DNA of 64,000 bases from Chloroflexota bacterium (lineage in GTDB: Bacteria; Chloroflexota; Dehalococcoidia; Lucifugimonadales; UBA3495): NCBI GenBank assembly GCA_026710825.1, contig JAPOQH010000089.1, positions 62,001 through 126,000 of the forward strand, in the 5' to 3' direction. Under the pieces are notes generated by a model that worked only from the letters and a program-made list of their open reading frames with translations, was not told the origin of the DNA and made no database searches. A program made the translations under genes and the position numbers. This document shows positions 8,422-16,226 of this stretch, piece after piece. Position 1 is the first letter of the stretch, and each line of letters begins with the position of its first letter.

Positions 8422-8985
8422 TTAGTTGTTCGTCAACGTGCCGTTGATGAGCAAATTCCGCACCCCGGGCGTCAGCGAATGCGCGCGCTCCAGGAGGTCA
8501 TCGCCCTTCACATTCGTGATCGGATGAGGACACATCAGGTACGGGAAATTCGGCACACCCATCAACCGAGTGTAGGCCCGGGCCGTGTTGGCGAACACCG
8601 TCGTAATGATCGTCGCCGCGGGGATGCCCTGCCGCTCCAGGGTGATTCCGTCGTGCAAACTGCCCGACGAGCAGCCCCCTCAATCACCCACACCTGCGAT
8701 CACGAAGTCGGAGTTGCGGTGCAGGTCCGCCAGCACCTCGGGGAAAGGAGGCAGAGAGGCGCTATGCTTTTTGGCGTAAAAGATGTTGGCGAACTCAAAC
8801 TCCGCGTCCAACTCGCGGGCGATGGCCCACAGGATGGCATCGGAGTTCGCCTTGGAGTTGTCCAGCAAGCCCAGGCGCTTACCGCGCAGGTCAACAGGAC
8901 GTGCCGCCATCACCAGCGGAGTTTCCCCCGGGTCGAACCCGGTGGGATCAATCAATTGCACGGTTGGTCGGTTGGCGGTGGTCAT
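8422..8985 (-). CDS. UGSC-family selenoprotein, UGA (Sec) at residue 102
   Basis: Two open stretches are in the same frame, separated only by a TGA at 8682-8680. Read as selenocysteine, it gives one 187-aa protein whose centre reads VIAGVGD-U-G-G-C-SSGSLHDG (U102, C105). This matches the UGSC-containing (seleno)protein family, where position U may be Cys and the motif is normally U/C-G-S-C; here the third residue is Gly. Sequence on both sides of the UGA fits the family (LLDNSKANSD before, ITLERQGIPAATIITTVF after), so a degenerate pseudogene is unlikely. A SECIS-like hairpin follows the UGA. AAGGAG lies 6 nt before the chosen ATG; a GTG one codon earlier is also possible. The family's function is unknown; a redox role is likely from the U-x-x-C pair. 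It is 32 bp from the gene at 9018-10055, probably in the same transcript. Confidence 0.85.
8648..8670 (-). promoter_or_regulatory. Bacterial SECIS-like hairpin
   Basis: On the mRNA strand, 10 nt after the UGA, a 6-bp stem (UCGUCG with CGACGG), a G-A mismatch and a GC/GC pair close an AGUUU loop. The loop G lies 20 nt after the UGA, within the range expected for bacterial SECIS elements. The apex GC-AGUUU-GC resembles the GC-AGGUCU-GC apex of the E. coli fdhF element. Folding was done by eye. Confidence 0.65.
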
Positions 8986-9017
8986 CACTGTCTCCTTCGA
9001 CTGGTAAGCCAGTCGTG

Positions 9018-10055
9018 CTAAATCACCTCGGTAACGGCCGGCACTCCAAAATAGTTCATGATCAGCTCGCTGTAGATGCCGCTTTCGCCGCCGGCCTTCA
9101 CGATCAAAATATCGTCTGGACTATCTACAGTCAAAAGTCGTTCCGCGTCATCGCCGGGTCCCACCTCACCGTTCATCATCCCCAGCCGTTTCAACTCACC
9201 CACGGAACGCCACGATTTTTCGTAAAGGTATTCCTGCATGTCCCGGCGGGTCCAGCCCTGTCTCCCCAAAAGCTCCGAATGCCAGTGTCCGACGACCCAC
9301 ACCCACTTGATTCCACGCCCGAAGTATATGCCCAAACCGTGGGATGCCATACCGTCGGCTATGGAATCCAGAAGGCTCTCGCCGGTGGTTCCGTAGCGGT
9401 TGCCGTGCATCGACGGGTCCTGGATGGTCGCCACCGTGACGGTGGACTGGTCGGGTTCGAAACCCAGGCTCGTGTGGAACGGTTCCCAGGGACTGTTCTC
9501 CTCGTCTTCGCCGAACACCACTCCGTACTTGGTCAGGCTGCCCATGCACCCACGATCAAGAACCCCGGGCCGTTGCTCGAATACATTGATGAGAATCAAA
9601 CGCAGCGCCCGGCCTATGGTTACATTGGGGCGGTAGCCCGGGCTGAACAGGTTGTCGGTGCAGTTCAACTCGATCTCGCGCCGTATGGGTCCGTTGACGA
9701 TGGTCAACACTCCGGTGGAGTTCGTGACGGCGGATACCTCGTGGATGCAGTTGGGATCGAACTCGAAAAGGGCTTTCATCGTCGCCAGTACGACCGGGAA
9801 ATAACTGGGCAGGCATCCGGCCATAACCGCATTGGCCGCCGCCTGTTCCGCGGTGAGCGTCCTGCGGCGGACCTCAACCTCGCCCAGCACGGTTTCCGGA
9901 GCCAGTCCCACTGCGTCCAACATGGCCTGAACGCGTTCCGCAGTTGGTGGCACGACGGGCAAGCCGTCGGTCCAGCCGCGCCGGTAGCACTCCTCGATCG
10001 CGTCCAAGCTATCGGGGTACTCTACCACCGAGGCCCGTTGTACTTGTTCAACCAT
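9018..10055 (-). CDS. Conserved protein of unknown function, probable partner of the UGSC selenoprotein
   Basis: A 345-aa soluble protein with no signal or membrane segment that I can see. The ATG has a clear GGAG site 7 nt upstream. Conserved-looking blocks include RRGWTDGLPVVPPT near the N-terminus, NAVMAGCLPSYFPVV (Cys81), ELNCTDN and DRGCMGS, so several cysteines sit in well-ordered motifs. It is transcribed just ahead of the selenoprotein gene with a 32-bp gap. I do not recognise a named family with certainty. Linkage to a U-x-x-C protein suggests a shared redox or thiol-dependent step, but that is inference from position and cysteine content only. Confidence 0.75.
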   Translation of the reverse strand: MVEQVQRASVVEYPDSLDAIEECYRRGWTDGLPVVPPTAERVQAMLDAVGLAPETVLGEVEVRRRTLTAEQAAANAVMAGCLPSYFPVVLATMKALFEFDPNCIHEVSAVTNSTGVLTIVNGPIRREIELNCTDNLFSPGYRPNVTIGRALRLILINVFEQRPGVLDRGCMGSLTKYGVVFGEDEENSPWEPFHTSLGFEPDQSTVTVATIQDPSMHGNRYGTTGESLLDSIADGMASHGLGIYFGRGIKWVWVVGHWHSELLGRQGWTRRDMQEYLYEKSWRSVGELKRLGMMNGEVGPGDDAERLLTVDSPDDILIVKAGGESGIYSELIMNYFGVPAVTEVI

Positions 10056-10145
10056 TCAACGGCTCCTTCAATATTCTGAACCGACGCTATTCTACCAATC
10101 GCCGGGACACAATCACAACTAATACTCCGCTATGGGCGGTGCGGG

Positions 10146-10904
10146 TCAAGTTCCCAGCGCGGTTGGGAATGCGATCGACGCTCGAGACCCGGTTGCCAAG
10201 ATCACCGACGCCGGTTGATCGCGCATCGCGGCAGCGAAAGGATCGCTATAAATCTCGCCGACATCGGAATCGATTTCCCACCGGGAGATTTCGCGGAATG
10301 CCCATGCAGGTCTGTCCAATTGGTACGTTTTGGTGCGGGTTCCCGGTTTCCCGTTGTAACCCCAATACCTGCTGGTCAAAAAATCCTCCAACGTGGCAGG
10401 CGCTGCCGGAGTTGTGTCTGAGCGTGCAATCTCGGCCCAAAATTGTCGGGCACGCCCGCCGTGCCTCCATTGATAGGCAACCCGTCGCAGGAGTTTCCCA
10501 AAATCAGTATCGGACTCGCAGAACCGATGGCTCACGGGCGCAGCTACAAATGGCTCGCCAAACACGAACCGCGCCATGAACGACACGAACCCATGCGGCA
10601 CAGTTTGGCGCACAAAGACTACCCCGGGTCGGGGGTCGCGTTCATCCGACCGCCTGCGCACGTAAAACCGCAGGTTGACCTCATCGTAGCTGGAGATTGG
10701 CGTCGGGATGCCCAACACCCTGATCGAATCCAGCCGCAGGCCGACCAGGCTGATGTAAGCGTTGCCGCCCCAGCAATCTACCTTGAGGCCGTCGGGCACC
10801 CAAGGTTCCAACGCTTCCCGGGCAATTGGCCAGGAGAACAACAGCGGGTTCTGCCAGTCAGCCCGGAAAGCGGGGGGCAACAGGCGTGAAACTCCCGCGA
10901 GCAA
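10146..10904 (-). CDS. DUF2071 (YqjF-like) protein
   Basis: A 252-aa protein matching the DUF2071 pattern: an opening like WQNPLLFSWPI, then VPDGLKVDCWGGNAYISLVG, FYVRR, and a later YWGYNGKPGTRTKTYQLDRP. The function of the family is not established. The likely start is TTG, a few bases after the stop of the translin-like gene at 10912; no in-frame ATG lies near the conserved N-terminus, so translation is probably coupled to that gene. It closes the minus-strand gene run that starts at 13191. Confidence 0.75.
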   Translation of the reverse strand: MLAGVSRLLPPAFRADWQNPLLFSWPIAREALEPWVPDGLKVDCWGGNAYISLVGLRLDSIRVLGIPTPISSYDEVNLRFYVRRRSDERDPRPGVVFVRQTVPHGFVSFMARFVFGEPFVAAPVSHRFCESDTDFGKLLRRVAYQWRHGGRARQFWAEIARSDTTPAAPATLEDFLTSRYWGYNGKPGTRTKTYQLDRPAWAFREISRWEIDSDVGEIYSDPFAAAMRDQPASVILATGSRASIAFPTALGT

Positions 10905-10911
10905 CTGGCGG

Positions 10912-11547
10912 TCAGCCTTCCAGGTCGGCCAGTCTTTGCTCCAGGCGGCGCTGCTGCAACGAAATCGTCAGATCCCCTCGGGTGCGCTCCAGGACTCCAC
11001 GCATGGCGTCGGTGCTGTGGCGCAGGCCTCCGGTGACGGCTTCAGGGAAATCCACGGTCACCAGGATGCCGTAGATCTCGTCCATCAATTCCATCAACTC
11101 TTCGCAGCGTCCGGTGTCGTCGCGGCGCAGCGCATCCAGGATGTAGCGGCGCAATTCTCCGATGACTTCCGCCATCCCGTTGAGGTACGCCGGCGGATCG
11201 ATTCCCAGTGTCTCCGCATCGGGAATCTCGCCGCCAGAAATGACGGCCAACGTTATGTTCGCCTCGGTGAACTCCTTGCGGGCATCCGACAGGAACCCCG
11301 CATAGTAGATCTCCGGGTTGTCGACGCGGATACCGGCGGTCTCATCCAGCCGCTCGGATGCTTCGGCGATGAGGCGCTCGGCTTCGTTGAAATCGTTCCG
11401 GTGAACCGCGCGAATCGCGTTTGCCGAATTGCGGATGACCTGGCGGGAAACCGTGAGGGCGCGTTCCCTGGCCTGGTGCCGGGCGGACAACTCCGACACC
11501 GCGTGTGCTGACAGCGCGGCCAACTGCGGCCCGAAGCGAGTGGGCAT
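10912..11547 (-). CDS. Translin-like (TRAX/translin superfamily) protein
   Basis: A 211-aa mostly alpha-helical protein. Phrases such as ARERALTVSRQVIRNSANAIRAVH, EASERLDETAGI, YYAGFLSDARKEFTEANI and YLNGMAEVIGELRRYILDALR fit the prokaryotic translin family, whose eukaryotic relatives bind and cut single-stranded nucleic acid. The acidic motif FTEANI/GIGELRR resembles the TRAX-type acidic helices, but I cannot confirm catalytic residues. Start chosen at ATG 11547, 11 bp after the ThiE stop; an upstream frame extension overlaps ThiE and looks like a shadow. The role in bacteria is unknown. Confidence 0.7.
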   Translation of the reverse strand: MPTRFGPQLAALSAHAVSELSARHQARERALTVSRQVIRNSANAIRAVHRNDFNEAERLIAEASERLDETAGIRVDNPEIYYAGFLSDARKEFTEANITLAVISGGEIPDAETLGIDPPAYLNGMAEVIGELRRYILDALRRDDTGRCEELMELMDEIYGILVTVDFPEAVTGGLRHSTDAMRGVLERTRGDLTISLQQRRLEQRLADLEG

Positions 11548-11558
11548 CAGACCTGACC

Positions 11559-12536
11559 CTAGACCCGCCCGCCGGCGGCGCGGATGGCCTCGGTGAGCTT
11601 GGCGGCGGCGGCTTCCGGGTCCGGGGCGCTGCCCACAGCAGCGGTTACGCAAATCGCGTCCGCCCCGGCCTCAACCACTGGGGCCACGTTGTCGGCAGTG
11701 ATGCCACCGATCGCCACCAGAGGCACCTGGGCAGCGGCGCGTGCCTGCCTCAAACGTTCCGGGCCCTGCGGCGCCCGAGTCACCTGCTTGGTTGTGGTCG
11801 TGTACATCGCGCCAAACGCCACGTGATCGGCGCCCATCTGCTGCGACTCGACGATCAGGTCGATCTCGCGATTCGAACGTCCCAATACCTGTCCCGGCGC
11901 CAGGATCTTCCGCGCTTCTGCCACCGGTAAATCAGTCTGCCCAACGTGCAGGCCCACGTGGTCCGGCCCCAACGCCGCGGCCAGGTCGGCATGGTCGTTG
12001 ATGATCAACAGCGCCCCATTGGACGCGCACAGATCGCGCAGCGCCATCGCCAACGGCAGCTGCTCTCCCTTGTCGCGCAACTTGTCCCGGAGTTGCAGCA
12101 TGCGGGCGCCTCCGTTGATGGCGGCGCGGGCGATTTCCAGAGGATCGCGCCCTCCTGTAACCTCAGGATCGATGATCACGTAGAGGCCGTGGATCCGGTC
12201 CGCCTGCGCCTGTCGCATGGCCGCGCCGATGCGCGACGTGGCGTCATCCAACGCCCGTGCCAACTGCAACGCGGAGTCTGATGGAACTTCCCCGGAATTC
12301 TCGAGGGCGGACAGCAGGCCCCGGGCCGTGCTCGCCAAGTCCAGCGCCTCGTTTCGGTCCTGTGCCCGTCGGGCCATGGCGGACTCGCGCTGCGGATCAC
12401 TGAGGCCGTCACCCAACCAGCCGATCTCGCCTCGCATGAGCCCTTCGGGCATGGCGTCCGACGCCAGGATACCGTCGAGACACGCGATCAGGGCGGGAAG
12501 CAGGTTGGATCCAGAGGTGTAATGTGTGGCGGTCAC
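11559..12536 (-). CDS. thiE: Thiamine-phosphate synthase with N-terminal helical extension
   Basis: Residues about 115-325 form a ThiE TIM barrel that joins the pyrimidine and thiazole phosphates into thiamine phosphate: GLYVIIDP, GGARMLQLRDK, LLIINDHADLAAALGPDHVGLHVGQTD, GRSNR, DHVAFGAMYTTTTK, PLVAIGGIT. About 110 extra N-terminal residues, rich in Ala and helix-forming, precede it. In other bacteria a ThiD2 kinase domain can be fused here, but its usual RVLED-ARF signature is not apparent, so the identity of the extension is open. The ATG overlaps the upstream zinc-ribbon gene's stop by 4 bp. No TPP riboswitch is visible upstream. Confidence 0.9.
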   Translation of the reverse strand: MTATHYTSGSNLLPALIACLDGILASDAMPEGLMRGEIGWLGDGLSDPQRESAMARRAQDRNEALDLASTARGLLSALENSGEVPSDSALQLARALDDATSRIGAAMRQAQADRIHGLYVIIDPEVTGGRDPLEIARAAINGGARMLQLRDKLRDKGEQLPLAMALRDLCASNGALLIINDHADLAAALGPDHVGLHVGQTDLPVAEARKILAPGQVLGRSNREIDLIVESQQMGADHVAFGAMYTTTTKQVTRAPQGPERLRQARAAAQVPLVAIGGITADNVAPVVEAGADAICVTAAVGSAPDPEAAAAKLTEAIRAAGGRV

Positions 12537-12868
12537 AGGTCCAGTCCCTTGGGTGTTTCACCGCTGCGCGCGGCATCGATTGACTGTCGAACCGAGTCCG
12601 GCATGTCCACCCCGTGGCGCGCGAAAGAATCTTCCACATTGCGTCCGATGTTCCGCGGATCGCTGTAGTAATCACGGCTGCTGCCGCCTGCCGGGTTGGC
12701 TTCATGGACGCCGGCGACCGTCTTGCCCATGGCGAATGTGGACATCCGCCGTTCCATCGTGTTGTTGCCGCACGTCGAGCAACCCGGAGGAACATGGCTG
12801 CTGATGGAACGCACGAAGACCGACTCCACGGCCCGGCACTCCTGGCATCGGTATTCGTAAATCGGCAT
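12533..12868 (-). CDS. FmdB-family zinc-ribbon protein
   Basis: A 111-aa protein opening MPIYEYRCQECRA with a second knuckle CSTCG, the four-cysteine zinc ribbon of the FmdB regulatory-protein family. The rest is polar and probably unstructured, and ends SGETPKGLDL. The stop overlaps the thiE start (ATGA), so the two are translationally coupled. The precise role of small FmdB proteins is not known. A close paralogue lies 5 bp upstream. Confidence 0.88.
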   Translation of the reverse strand: MPIYEYRCQECRAVESVFVRSISSHVPPGCSTCGNNTMERRMSTFAMGKTVAGVHEANPAGGSSRDYYSDPRNIGRNVEDSFARHGVDMPDSVRQSIDAARSGETPKGLDL

Positions 12869-12873
12869 GGTGA

Positions 12874-13191
12874 TCAGGGGTCCGGGTGGTTGATCTCGTG
12901 GCGGTGTTCGTGGAAATCCGGGGTCACCACGCCGCCCATGGCGTCGTTCATCCGCCCCATGTGGGAATCGATGCTGCCGACGTGGCTGTCGTCCAGATCG
13001 CCGGCGGCATTGTCGGGCATCCAGTTCAGGCTGTCACCCCAAGAGCGGTGAAACGAGAAGCCGGACATCAGCCGGGAGAGGTCCCCGCTGGCGCAGTGGT
13101 TGCAATTCAAACCGTCGGCCGGAGTCCAACTGTAGACCAATCGGGACTGTCGTTGGCCGCACCCGTTGCATAGGTACTCGTACATCGGCAT
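12874..13191 (-). CDS. FmdB-family zinc-ribbon protein, second copy
   Basis: A 105-aa protein opening MPMYEYLCNGCG with a second knuckle CNHC, and a His/Asp-rich tail (DSHVGSIDSHMGRMND, HEHRHEINHPDP). The start is set at the ATG giving MPMYEY; an ATG four codons earlier is possible. Neither has a clear ribosome site, and an AT-rich TAAAAT lies just upstream, so a leaderless or short-leader transcript is possible. It is the first gene of the minus-strand run and diverges from polA. Confidence 0.85.
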   Translation of the reverse strand: MPMYEYLCNGCGQRQSRLVYSWTPADGLNCNHCASGDLSRLMSGFSFHRSWGDSLNWMPDNAAGDLDDSHVGSIDSHMGRMNDAMGGVVTPDFHEHRHEINHPDP

Positions 13192-13305
13192 GGCAAGCAG
13201 CATTTTAGCACAGCGCAGAGTCGCATCAGGTAGATCGGTTTCCGAATCGCAGAATCCGGTGACGCTCCCGACGCGCCCGCCAGGGTTGGGTTGATAGGCC
13301 TTGTG

Positions 13306-13311
13306 TATAAT
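13306..13311 (+). promoter_or_regulatory. Candidate -10 element for polA
   Basis: A perfect TATAAT lies about 60 bp before the polA start, in a gap between divergent genes. No convincing -35 sits 16-18 bp upstream (GGGTTG only), so the call rests on the -10 alone. Confidence 0.4.
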
Positions 13312-13369
13312 GCCGTGTCAGTACAGTGCGCGACTCAGTGAGTCCAGGCTGCCCGATGGAGGTGCCCCA

Positions 13370-16162
13370 ATGGTGAACAGCGGCCAGATGTCCATGCCGA
13401 TGTCGTTCGGTGGCGCGGTCCGGCAGAATCCACTGTTGCTCCTGATCGATGGACATGCCATGGTCCACCGCTCGTTCCGCGCCATCAGCGTCAGCCGGAA
13501 TCTCACGGTCTCCAGCACCGGCGAGGACGTCACCGGCGTTTACGGCTTCGCCAGCGTCTTTCTGCGCGCGCTGAACGAGTGGCAACCCACCCACGTCGCC
13601 GTCGCGTTTGACAATCCCGCACCAACGTTCCGACACGAACGGTTCCCTGAATACAAGGCACAGCGCCCTCCAACTCCGCCGGAACTCAGAGGCCAGTTCG
13701 ACCGCGTCAAGGAACTGATGACGACCTTTGCGGTGCCCGTGTACGAACTCCCGGGATACGAGGCCGACGACATCATCGGGACGCTGTCCAAGCAGGCCGA
13801 AGCCGCCAATCTCGAAACGGTGATCCTCACCGGAGACCGCGACACGTTCCAATTGATCACGCCCCATGTGCGAGTCGACCTGGCGAGCAGTGAGCGCGAC
13901 CGCCGGATCGTGGGCGAGGAAGAGTTGGCGGAACGCTACGGCGGCCTCACCGCGGCGCAGCAACCGGACTACAAAGCCCTGGTCGGCGACAAATCCGACA
14001 ACATACCGGGAATCCCGGGGGTGGGCGACAAGACCGCAACCACCTTGCTCACCGCTTACGAAACGCTCGAGGGCATCTACGAACACCTCGACGAGATAAC
14101 CCAGAAGCGCGTGCACAACAGCCTGTCCAACAACCGGGACGAGGCTTTCGAGTACCGTGTGCTAACCACCATTGATTGCGAAGCGCCGACCGCACTGGAC
14201 CTCGATGCCTCCTTATTCGGGAACTACCAGCGAGGCGATGTCGTCGCATTGATGACCACCCTGGAGTTTCACAGCATCGTTGGGCGCGTACCTTCGCCAG
14301 ATGCGCCGTGGGCATCCGCTCCGCTCAATTCGGATAGTCAGACACCGGTGGTCGCTGATGACGCCCCGACGGTGGAGAGCGACTATCGCATCGTCTCATC
14401 CGTCGACGAACTGCGCGCTATGATCGATCAGATCGTGGCGGCCGGTTCGTTCGCGTTTGACACCGAGTCCAGCAGCACCGACCCCATGGCCGCCGAATTG
14501 GCAGGCCTGAGCTTCGCCGTCCCGGACGGTCCGGCCTGGTACGTGCCAGTGGGACACCGAGAGGGTCAGCAACTCGCGTTGGAGGAAGTGCTGTCGGCCG
14601 TGCGCCCTTTGTTCACGGCCAACGGGATCAGTCGCGTGGCCCACAATGCCAACTACGACCTGACCCTGCTCAGCAACTACGGTATCGATCCCAACGGTGT
14701 CATCGACCACGACACCATGATCGCTGCGCACCTGTTGGGCAACAATCGCCTCGGCCTCAAGCCTCTGGCTCTTTCCATACTGGGCCGCGAGATGACGGAG
14801 ATCACCGAACTGATCGGCCGTGGCGCGAAACAGAAAACGTTCAACGAAGTTGCCATCGAGGACGGCGCCCCGTATGCCGCCGCCGACGCGGATTTCACGT
14901 TGCGCCTGCGTCAGCATTTTGAACCGTTGCTGGGACACCAGGGGTTCGTCGATCTGATGGACGATGTCGAGCTCCCGTTGGTTCCGGTGCTGGTGGAAAT
15001 GCAGCGTGCCGGCGTTCGCCTCGATTCCGGCATCCTGCACGAAATGTCGCGCGATCTCAAGGAACAACTGGATCAGGTAGAAACCGATCTCTATGCGGAC
15101 ATCGGCCACAGCGTCAACATCAACTCTCCAAAGCAACTGAGCGACCTGCTGTTCGGAGAACTGGGGCTACCCAAAACGCGCCGCACCAAGTCCGGCTACT
15201 CGACAGACGCCAACGCGCTGGAATCGCTGAAAGGGATGCACCCGGTGGTGGACCGTATCCTGGACTACCGCCAGGTTTCCAAGCTCAAGTCGACATACGT
15301 CGACGCGCTGCCGGAGATGGTCAACTCCCATACCGGGCGCATCCATACGTCGTATCACCAGACCGGCTCGGCCACGGGACGCATCAGCAGCAGCGACCCC
15401 AACCTGCAGAACATTCCCGTCCGCACCGAGTTGGGACGCCAGGTGCGCCGCGCTTTCGTCGCCGACGCTGGCTGCCTGCTGCTTTCCGCCGACTACTCCC
15501 AGATCGAACTCCGCGTCCTGGCTCACTTGTCGCAGGATCCATCTTTGCTGGAGGCATTCCGCCGCGGGGAGGACATTCACGCCGCCACCGCCAGCCAGAT
15601 GTTCAACGTGCCGATCAACGAGGTCGACGGCGAACAGCGTCGCATCGCCAAGGTGCTGAATTTCGGCGTCATCTACGGCCTGGGACCATATGGGATATCC
15701 CAACAGACCGGCTTCAGCAGGGAAGAAGGCCGCCATTTCATCGACACCTACCTGTCCCGCTACCCGGGAATCAACCAATACCTGGAGTCGGTGAAGGACC
15801 AGACTCGCTCGACCATGTTTGCCGAAACGCTGCTGGGCCGCCGGCGCTATTTCCCCGACATCCAGTCCACGAACCACAACACTCGCGCCGCCGCCGAGCG
15901 CATGGCCATCAATATGCCCATCCAGGGCACCGCCGCCGACATCATGAAGAAGGCGATGATCAACGTCCAGGCGCGCATGCAAAGGGAACAGATGCGGTCG
16001 AAGATGATCCTACAGGTGCACGACGAGTTGGTGTTCGAAGTGCCGGACGACGAGATGGGCCACATGACCGAGTTGGCCATGGATGAAATGCCAGCGGCCC
16101 TGGACCTCGATGTCACCCTGAAGGTGGACGTGAAATCGGGCCACTCGTGGGGCGACTTCTGA
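13370..16162 (+). CDS. polA: DNA polymerase I
   Basis: A 930-aa family-A polymerase with all three parts. The 5' nuclease domain (about 20-300) has LLLIDGHAMVHRSF, GYEADDIIGT, LTGDRD and DKSDNIPGIPGVGDKTA. The 3'-5' exonuclease is intact, with FDTESSS, HNANYDL and YAAADADF. The polymerase has TGRISSSDPNLQNIPVRTE, LLSADYSQIELRVLAHLSQD (metal Asp), the O-helix RRIAKVLNFGVIYGLG and LQVHDELVFE. The ATG at 13370 has GGAGGT 6 nt upstream; an open extension before it lacks family similarity. Proofreading should be active, unlike in many other bacteria whose PolI has lost these residues. Confidence 0.96.
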   Translation: MVNSGQMSMPMSFGGAVRQNPLLLLIDGHAMVHRSFRAISVSRNLTVSSTGEDVTGVYGFASVFLRALNEWQPTHVAVAFDNPAPTFRHERFPEYKAQRPPTPPELRGQFDRVKELMTTFAVPVYELPGYEADDIIGTLSKQAEAANLETVILTGDRDTFQLITPHVRVDLASSERDRRIVGEEELAERYGGLTAAQQPDYKALVGDKSDNIPGIPGVGDKTATTLLTAYETLEGIYEHLDEITQKRVHNSLSNNRDEAFEYRVLTTIDCEAPTALDLDASLFGNYQRGDVVALMTTLEFHSIVGRVPSPDAPWASAPLNSDSQTPVVADDAPTVESDYRIVSSVDELRAMIDQIVAAGSFAFDTESSSTDPMAAELAGLSFAVPDGPAWYVPVGHREGQQLALEEVLSAVRPLFTANGISRVAHNANYDLTLLSNYGIDPNGVIDHDTMIAAHLLGNNRLGLKPLALSILGREMTEITELIGRGAKQKTFNEVAIEDGAPYAAADADFTLRLRQHFEPLLGHQGFVDLMDDVELPLVPVLVEMQRAGVRLDSGILHEMSRDLKEQLDQVETDLYADIGHSVNINSPKQLSDLLFGELGLPKTRRTKSGYSTDANALESLKGMHPVVDRILDYRQVSKLKSTYVDALPEMVNSHTGRIHTSYHQTGSATGRISSSDPNLQNIPVRTELGRQVRRAFVADAGCLLLSADYSQIELRVLAHLSQDPSLLEAFRRGEDIHAATASQMFNVPINEVDGEQRRIAKVLNFGVIYGLGPYGISQQTGFSREEGRHFIDTYLSRYPGINQYLESVKDQTRSTMFAETLLGRRRYFPDIQSTNHNTRAAAERMAINMPIQGTAADIMKKAMINVQARMQREQMRSKMILQVHDELVFEVPDDEMGHMTELAMDEMPAALDLDVTLKVDVKSGHSWGDF

Positions 16163-16226
16163 TCTCCTTCAATGCTGCCGGAGCCGCCCGGCAACCAAAT
16201 CCAATCGATTGTGAGGTAAAGCGTCT

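Noticed and set aside
8422-8985. The selenoprotein gene as a pseudogene or sequencing error
   Set aside because: The frame is kept across the UGA, both halves match the same family, the UGA lies exactly at the motif's U position, and a SECIS-like hairpin follows.
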